The notes beneath the pieces were generated by a model that did not search any database, had not been told where the DNA came from, and saw only the letters and a list, made by a program, of their open reading frames with translations. The position numbers were made by a program, and so were the translations under genes. Below, one piece after another: positions 60,726 to 64,000 of a stretch of DNA of 64,000 bases. Source of the DNA: Scilla litardierei (Eukaryota; Streptophyta; Magnoliopsida; Asparagales; Asparagaceae); assembly GCA_030789695.1 (NCBI GenBank), contig CM061142.1, positions 607,671,659-607,735,658 of the forward strand. Reading direction: 5' to 3'. The stretch's first letter is position 1. Each line of letters starts with the position of its first letter.

Positions 60726-60821
60726 GTTGTGCCAGAGTACGTCGACGAGGCGGACTTGTCAGCAGACGTGGAGCCGGAGGATACTGATCAAGAGTACGAT
60801 CCAGAGGAGGACCAGAGTTAG
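60726..60821 (+). other. Short acidic open segment in LTR of E
   Basis: 31 codons rich in Asp and Glu (YVDEADLSADVEPEDTDQ) end at a TAG. It is preceded by an acceptor-like GTACGTCAG at about 60715-60723. It could be the last exon of a small spliced LTR transcript or chance. No start codon belongs to it directly. Confidence 0.35.
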
Positions 60822-61170
60822 AGGCCTCTCGTTGCTGTTCCAGAGTTTTTGTTCCAGTTTAGATTGGGTGCGTAGCACCTTTTGTTTTCCTGTCTAGGTT
60901 GGGTGCTTGCACCAGTAGTTTTCTTTTCTGCAGTTGTAGCCCTTCGAGCATTTTAGACTCTCAGTACTTTGGATGAATAATTTTTGGAATAAAATGATAT
61001 GCTTTTCCTTTCAGTACTTTTATTGTTCCGTACTAACTTGCAGGGACCTGTTCCTTCGTTTTGGAATACCACAGATGCTTATTGGGTCTGAGCTCTCAGC
61101 TCCGGCCTAAGGGGGCCTTAGTCACGCTTCGCCTCCGTACTTTTGGGAAGCGGGGCATGACATGTTTTAG

Positions 61171-61183
61171 TGGTGGCCCATGC
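61171..61183 (+). other. Expected primer-binding position of E, non-canonical
   Basis: TGGTGGCCCATGC lies 9 bases after the inferred LTR end, where TGGTATCAGAGCC would be expected. Only the first four bases match the tRNA-Met complement. Confidence 0.3.
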
Positions 61184-61287
61184 AGGTCACACCCTTTCTG
61201 TAATTTCGGAACAATCAAAGTATTGAACTTCATTTTATTATCATCCAGTAATTGTACGAGTCTAATCTATTTCTTTCTCTCAATAGG

Positions 61288-62451
61288 ATGGCAGGACGAC
61301 GTACTACCCGATCGGGGAGCTCAGGAGATGGAGTTCTGGAAGACCAGGGCGGAGAGTTCCGTCAGTTTCTGGGCGTGATGAGAGAGATGCTGGATGTGCA
61401 GCATCAGTTGGTTCAGCAGTCCCAGCGTGCTGCCCAGGCTCCCCCAGTTGCACCACCACCACCTCTGCTTGCCCCTCGAGCTGCTCCAGGAGTGAAGCAG
61501 TTCAATGAGCTTCAGCCGAGGAAATTTTTTGGGAAGGAAGGACCCCTAGCTGCCGATTAGTGGATCCAGAGCACTGAGGAGAAGTTGGTAGCAGCGAAGA
61601 TCCCTGATGATACTCGAGTCGAGATAGCGAAGATGCAGCTGATGGAGAATGCTATGAACTGGTGGCGCATTGAGGAGAGGCGTCTTGAGAAGCCAATGGA
61701 GTGCAAGACCTTCAAATCAATGTTCAAGGATAAGTATTTCACCAAGTCTGTAAGGAGGGAGTTGTTGAGCAGGTTTATAGATCTGAAGCAGGGGCATATG
61801 ACTGTCGAAGAGTATGAAGCAGAGTTCGAGATGCTGAGTCGTTTTGCCCCGCATATGGTAAGGAAGGAGGAGAAGCGAACTGATCGCTTTCGTCAGGGAC
61901 TGCATCCAAAGATTCAGGCTTCTATGTCTTCGGCGGATTTCACGACTATGAGAGCTGTGCTAGATGCTGTGAAGAATCATGAGATTATATCGCGTCTACC
62001 CGACCCTTCAGCTGATAGAGGGAAGCGTCCTATGGAGCAGTACCAGCCACCTGCTAGGCCGGCAATGAGGCCAGTTCAGACGGTGCCATTCAAGAGGCCT
62101 GGAGCACCAGTGCAGAATCAGAACAAGGGCCCGTGCCACTTCTGCGACAAGCCAGGACATGTTCAGGTCAACTGTAGGAGGAAGTTGGGACTGTTCTTAG
62201 TTTGTGGAGATGCCTCACATGCTGCGAAGGATTGTCCGAGAGCCCGTCATGCTATAGTTGGAGCGCCAGCCCCACTGCAGATGAGAGCGCCTGCCCCAGT
62301 CCAGAGAGGACCTGCTGTTCGTGGACCACCTTTGGTGCCACAGAGGCAGATGTTTCAGCGAGCAGCGCAACCCCAGAGGCCAGCATACACCATGACCGCT
62401 ATTGAGACTGAGGAGCTGGATGGAGTTATTGCAGGTATACTCCAAATCTAG
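61288..62451 (+). pseudogene. gag: Gypsy gag (element E), one internal stop
   Basis: Start ATG at 61288 (MAGRRTTRSG), preceded by an AG-rich acceptor-like CTCAATAG. The retrotransposon gag domain begins around WIQSTEEKLVAAKIPDD, directly after an in-frame TAG at 61558-61560. The same frame then continues through MENAMNWW, and YFTKSVRRELLSRF, to the zinc knuckle CHFCDKPGHVQVNC (about 62134-62175). A second knuckle follows (FLVCGDASHAAKDC) whose first Cys is Phe. Read without splicing, gag ends at TAG 62449-62451, inside the intron-like segment described next. Confidence 0.88.
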
Positions 62452-62547
62452 TCTTTCATTTCGTAGTATAGATCTAAATGTTAGCTATGTTTGTTTGCCT
62501 TGCTTGTTAGAGTAGTTTGGTTTGACCGTAGTCCTTTCGTATCCTAG
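62435..62547 (+). other. Intron-like segment between gag and protease of E (113 bp)
   Basis: The segment starts GTATAC after GCAG and ends TTTCGTATCCTAG before GAACC. It is T-rich, with a branch-like TTGAC about 25 bases before its end. Gag and protease are in different frames, and removal of exactly these 113 bases puts them in one frame with a split glycine codon (G|GA). Gag-family sequence runs up to the donor and protease-family sequence (ILVSSHPALALFDSGAS) resumes directly after the acceptor, with no missing or extra residues that I can see. It contains the gag stop codon. Confidence 0.75.
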
Positions 62548-62995
62548 GAACCATTCTAGTTTCCTCCCACCCTGCCTTGGCTTTGTTCGACTCCGGTGCA
62601 TCCATGTGCATCTTATCTCGGAGATTTGTTACAAAGCACTCCATTCCCACCCATACACTTCCTAAGTGTTGGGACATCACTATAGGGAACGGAGTGGTGA
62701 CTGTGAACATGGGTTGTCGAACGATTCCTTTAGTGGTCAGTGGACACGAATTATTTACCGATTTCATCGTCCACGATCTACCGCATTTCGATGTCGTTCT
62801 TGGCATCGATTGGCTGGGAGACTTCCACGCCTCGATCGACTGCCATAGCAAGAGAGTCGTATTCTGGATTCCAGGCCATCCGGAGTTCGAGTTTCGTAGC
62901 AGAGACGAGTCTCTTGGACCCATCAGATTTCGGGCCAAGCCGGAGGCACCGTTTGTAGCAGCTATGCAGATGGAGATGGAGATCGAGCGACCAGC
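62548..62995 (+). pseudogene. pol: Gypsy aspartic protease (element E)
   Basis: The active site LFDSGAS has its Asp at about 62586. The conserved second half contains DFIVHDLPHFDVVLGIDWL. The frame is open to 63062, but from about 62995 family similarity moves to another frame. A one-base deletion near 62995 therefore separates protease from reverse transcriptase. The protease would cut the gag-pol polyprotein during particle maturation. Confidence 0.85.
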
Positions 62996-64000
62996 ATTGT
63001 CAGAGACTTCGACGACGTCTTCCCGGAGGATATCTCAGGTTTGCCACCCGACAGAGCTTTAGAGTTTGGTATTGATCTTATGCCGGGAGCGCAACCGATA
63101 TCGAAGGCACCGTACCGTATGGCTCCCGCTGAGCTCGAGGAGCTGCGGAAGCAGTTAGATGAGTTGCTACAGAAGGGTTTCATCCACCTTAGTGTGTCAC
63201 CATGGGGTGCACCAGTTTTGCTTGTGAAGAAGAAGGATGGGTCCCGCAGGATGTGCGTGGACTATCGAGCGCTGAATGCTGTCACGGTGAAGAATAAGTA
63301 TCTGCTTCCACACATTGACGACATCTTCGACCAGCTTGGAGGTTCGAGAGTTTTCTCGAAGCTAGACTTGAGGAGTGGATACCATCAGTTGAAGGTGAAG
63401 AAGGATGATGTTCCGAAGACAGCTTTCTGGACGAAGTACGGACATTATGAGTTCGTGGTCATGCAGTTTGGCATGACCAATGTGCCAGTTGTGTTCATGA
63501 ATTTGATGAACTTGATTTTCTATGACTTCCTGGATAAGTTTGTCATTATCTTCATCGACGACATCCTGATTTATTCGAAGTCTGAGGAGGAGCACAGCTG
63601 TCATCTTAGGACAGTGCTGGAGACGCTGAGACGACACAAGCTATATGCCAAGTATAGTAAGTGTGAGTTTTGGCTGGACAGAGTCGCATTCCTAGGACAC
63701 GTGGTGTCTGGTGATGGCATATCTGTAGATCCGGAGAAGGTCAGAGCAGTTCAAGATTGGCCGACTCTGTAGTCAATGTCATACATCAGGAGCTTCCTTG
63801 ATTTAGCAGGTTATTATTGGCGGTTCATCAAGGATTTCTCGAAGATTGCAGAGCCGATGACGAAGCTGATGAGGAAGGATGTGGAGTTCCTTTGGTCAGA
63901 AGCTTGTGAGGAGGCCTTTAGTATCTTGAAGACAAGATTGACCTCAGCATCGGTATTGGCAGTGCTAGATCGAAGCGGAGGTTTCGAAGTATATTGTGAT
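62996..64000 (+). pseudogene. pol: Gypsy reverse transcriptase and start of RNase H (element E), cut by window end
   Basis: Reverse transcriptase motifs run in order: a linker with [61 protein letters not shown], and the catalytic [10 protein letters not shown] at about 63551-63580. A TAG at 63770-63772 breaks the frame after DWPTL, and the same frame then continues through RSFLDLAGYYWRFIKDFS into the connection and RNase H region until the window ends. Some usually invariant residues are changed (for example WTKYGHYEF), in line with decay. Confidence 0.9.

Larger units (their letters stand above)
57986..61162 (+). repeat. 5' LTR of element E (about 3.2 kb)
   Basis: The start TGTAAC is fixed by the break in the satellite. 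The end is inferred from GGGGCATGACA just before a TTTTAGTGGTGG stretch where the primer site should be. The partner LTR is not in the window, so the end is provisional. It holds telomere-like CCCTAA motifs (58567-58599), (CT)n and (CTC)n microsatellites (58668-58758), a GC-rich segment (58760-59420), a 51-bp tandem repeat (60181-60343) and a short acidic ORF (60726-60821). ORFs in the GC-rich segment are low-complexity. Confidence 0.75.
57986..64000 (+). mobile_element. Gypsy (Tekay-like chromovirus) element E, 5' part
   Basis: A long 5' LTR starts TGTAACGG where the satellite is interrupted. Gag, protease and reverse transcriptase follow in Gypsy order, on the plus strand. The element runs past the window end, so integrase, chromodomain and 3' LTR are not visible. 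Tekay assignment rests on general similarity of gag (WIQSTEEKL, MNWW) and pol and is not proven. Stops at 61558 and 63770 and a frameshift near 62995 suggest a dead copy. Confidence 0.88.

Overview
The window is plant nuclear DNA, almost certainly from a flowering plant with a large, repeat-rich genome. The evidence is nested Copia and Gypsy LTR retrotransposons of plant type, primer-binding sites matching plant initiator tRNA-Met, and a long-unit satellite. No host single-copy gene, tRNA or rRNA gene was recognised. Species, and monocot versus dicot, cannot be decided from this sequence.

Layout. (1) 1-3548: the 3' part of a Copia element 'D' (gag remnant, polypurine tracts, a 1588-bp LTR). 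(2) 3549-57985: a tandem array of a 1.32-kb satellite, about 18 units (roughly 23.9 kb of satellite), split into three blocks (3549-12023, 21081-25055, 46579-57985) by two LTR elements. Element 'A' (12024-21080, minus strand) is a Copia element with 552-bp LTRs and a broken polyprotein. Element 'B' (25056-46578, plus strand) is a gag-only, non-autonomous element with LTRs of about 2.4-2.6 kb. A and B entered different satellite units at exactly the same unit position, with the same 5-bp duplication GGACT. (3) Inside the 5' LTR of B, 23 bp before its end, lies a nearly complete Sirevirus-like Copia element 'C' (27595-40164, minus strand, duplication GCTCT, 1755-bp LTRs). It has a 746-codon gag, a pol with one frameshift, and an additional uninterrupted ORF downstream of pol. 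(4) 57986-64000: a Tekay-like Gypsy chromovirus 'E' (plus strand) whose 5' LTR cuts the right end of the array. Its gag, protease and reverse transcriptase follow and run off the window.

How the parts relate. The order of events readable from the nesting is: satellite array, then A and B (and D, E) into satellite units, then C into B. Hand-counted LTR differences agree: about 15/552 in A, about 19/1755 in C, and roughly 2-3% over the alignable part of B. B and D lack pol and would need proteins from a partner element. C and E carry their own pol genes, but C has a frameshift, and E has stops and a frameshift.

The most interesting signals are a 113-bp intron-like segment that separates gag from protease in E; the shared insertion point of A and B at the foot of a conserved satellite hairpin; repeated GACCGACTAG/CTAGTCGGTC double-hairpin arrays in C that occur both in the LTR promoter and just upstream of the extra ORF; and a GC-rich minisatellite whose copy number differs between the two LTRs of B.
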